A program made the translations under genes and the position numbers. Below are positions 13,741-14,666 of a stretch of 14,666 bases of DNA, piece after piece. This DNA comes from CAVPEW01 sp050247895 (lineage in GTDB: Bacteria; Actinomycetota; Acidimicrobiia; Acidimicrobiales; VFJN01), in assembly GCA_050247895.1 (NCBI GenBank), contig JBFWTJ010000072.1, positions 1-14,666 of the forward strand. The letters are read 5' to 3'. Within the stretch, counting starts at the first letter, position 1. Each line of letters opens with the position of its first letter. The notes under the pieces are model-generated. The model saw nothing but the letters and a program-made list of their open reading frames with translations. It ran no database searches and had not been told where the DNA came from.

Positions 13741-14632
13741 GCCGGCCGGGGCGGCGACCGCCGCGCTCGTCGCGGGCCTGCTGGCCCGGTGCGACCTGCC
13801 CCCGCCGGGCACGCCGGTGACCTGCGCGGTGTCGGGCGGGGCGGACTCGCTGGCCCTGCTGGTGCTGGCCACCGAGGCCGGTTGCCGGGCCACCGCGGTG
13901 CACGTCGACCACGGGCTGCGCCCGGGCTCGGCCGCCGAGGCCGAGGTCGTCGCCGCGGCCGCCGCGGCCCGGGGGGCCGGCTTCCGGGCCGAGCGGGTGG
14001 AGGTGGCCCCGGGTCCCAACCTGGAGGCCCGGGCCCGGGTGGCGCGGTACGCCGCGCTGGGGCCCGGCGCGCTGACCGGCCACACGGCCGACGACCTGGC
14101 CGAGACGGTCCTGCTCAACCTGGTGCGGGGCGCGGGCCTGGACGGCCTGGCCGGCTTCGACCCGTCCCGGCGGCCGCTGCGGCGCCTGCGCCGGGCCGAG
14201 ACGGCGGCCCTGTGCGTCGCGGTCGGCCTGGACCCGGTGCGGGACCCGTCCAACGAGGACCCCGCGTTCCGCCGCAACCGGGTCCGCCACGAGCTGCTGC
14301 CGCTGCTCGACGCCATCGCCGAGCGGGACGTCGTGCCGCTGCTGGCCCGCCAGGCCGAGCTGGCCCGGGCCGACCGGTCCCTGCTCGACGAGCTGGCCGC
14401 GGGGTTGGACCCGACCGACGCCCGGGCGCTGGCCGCGGCCCCGCTCCCGCTGGCCCGGCGGGCGGTGCGGCGCTGGTTGCGGACCGGCCCCGAGCGCCAC
14501 CCGCCCTCGTCGGCCGAGGTCGAGCGGGTCCTGGCCGTGGCCCGGGGCGAGGCGGTGGCCTGCGAGCTGGGCGGCGGCCGGCGCGTCGTTCGTTCCGCGC
14601 AACGGCTGCGAGTAGCGTCCGACCATGGCTGA
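13727..14632 (+). CDS. tilS: tRNA(Ile)-lysidine synthetase
   Basis: A 301-residue N-type ATP pyrophosphatase that attaches lysine to C34 of tRNA-Ile(CAU), changing both its codon reading (AUG to AUA) and its aminoacylation. The PP-loop is SGGADS (residues 36-41), followed by AVHVDHGLRPGS, GHTADDLAETVLLNLVRG and the family hallmark NRVRHELLPLL from residue 184. The Leu in DDLAET stands where many bacteria have Gln (DDQAET). The C-terminal part is short, so the protein is at the small end of the family. The start GTG 13727 overlaps the end of the metalloprotease gene by 14 bp, indicating coupling. The stop codon overlaps the next start by 8 bp, and that gene's -10 box lies inside tilS. Confidence 0.93.
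   Translation: MPRSEPAGAATAALVAGLLARCDLPPPGTPVTCAVSGGADSLALLVLATEAGCRATAVHVDHGLRPGSAAEAEVVAAAAAARGAGFRAERVEVAPGPNLEARARVARYAALGPGALTGHTADDLAETVLLNLVRGAGLDGLAGFDPSRRPLRRLRRAETAALCVAVGLDPVRDPSNEDPAFRRNRVRHELLPLLDAIAERDVVPLLARQAELARADRSLLDELAAGLDPTDARALAAAPLPLARRAVRRWLRTGPERHPPSSAEVERVLAVARGEAVACELGGGRRVVRSAQRLRVASDHG
14613..14618 (+). promoter_or_regulatory. -10 box inside the tilS 3' end
   Basis: TAGCGT ends 6 nt before ATG 14625, matching the arrangement at the MFS, sigma-factor and microprotein genes. It lies within the last codons of tilS, so the downstream gene could have a leaderless transcript of its own as well as read-through from tilS. Confidence 0.4.
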
Positions 14633-14666
14633 CGGCGAACGGCGCCACCTGCTCGACAGCGCCGAC
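14625..14666 (+). CDS. First 14 codons of the next gene, possibly hpt
   Basis: An ATG overlapping the tilS stop by 8 bp opens a frame that runs off the right edge (MADGERRHLLDSAD). Hypoxanthine phosphoribosyltransferase (hpt) commonly follows tilS, and an internal -10 box supports a real start. Fourteen residues are too few to recognise the family, so hpt is only a guess from gene order. Confidence 0.45.
   Translation, partial: MADGERRHLLDSAD

Overview
This window is very GC-rich bacterial chromosome (well over 70% G+C by eye), densely coding, and looks like core Actinomycetota DNA. The SigR/RsrA-type sigma/anti-sigma pair, the DUF2342-type metalloprotease beside tilS, the topA - MFS - tmk - holB order, the Lys/Ala-rich tail on TopA and the many start codons with a -10 box but no Shine-Dalgarno all point that way. 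Within the phylum an Acidimicrobiia-like organism is my best guess; this is inference from style and gene order, not a database match. No phage, IS, CRISPR or integron structure was seen.

Left part (1-3750, minus strand): the first 1250 codons of gltB, the large subunit of glutamate synthase; its C-terminal domain lies beyond the left edge. A divergent intergenic region (3751-3959) carries promoter-like boxes for gltB and for a plus-strand acetyl-CoA acetyltransferase (3960-5138).

Middle part (5145-11225, plus strand): a hairpin ends the thiolase gene and abuts a TTGACA promoter for topA. Then come a structured, repeat-bearing gap, an MFS transporter, tmk (overlapping the MFS stop by 4 bp), a perfect palindrome and holB (clamp-loader delta'). 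The holB product lacks the four zinc-binding cysteines usual in this subunit. Topoisomerase I, dTMP kinase and the clamp-loader subunit form a DNA-replication cluster.

Right part (11236-14666, plus strand): a tRNA-Thr(CGU) is followed 29 nt later by a 67-codon gene with a strong Shine-Dalgarno and no visible promoter of its own. Next are a SigR-like ECF sigma factor and its RsrA-like zinc anti-sigma factor, a 43-codon single-pass membrane microprotein, a DUF2342-type HExxH metalloprotease, tilS (tRNA-Ile lysidine synthetase), and the first 14 codons of a further gene, probably hpt.

No radically new system is evident: the window is mostly housekeeping. The more unusual points are the recurring -10 hexamer placed 6-8 nt before start codons (leaderless transcription), the zinc-less HolB, the tRNA-plus-small-gene arrangement, the 43-aa membrane protein, and the split MFS/tmk pair that I recall as a single fused protein in Streptomyces.
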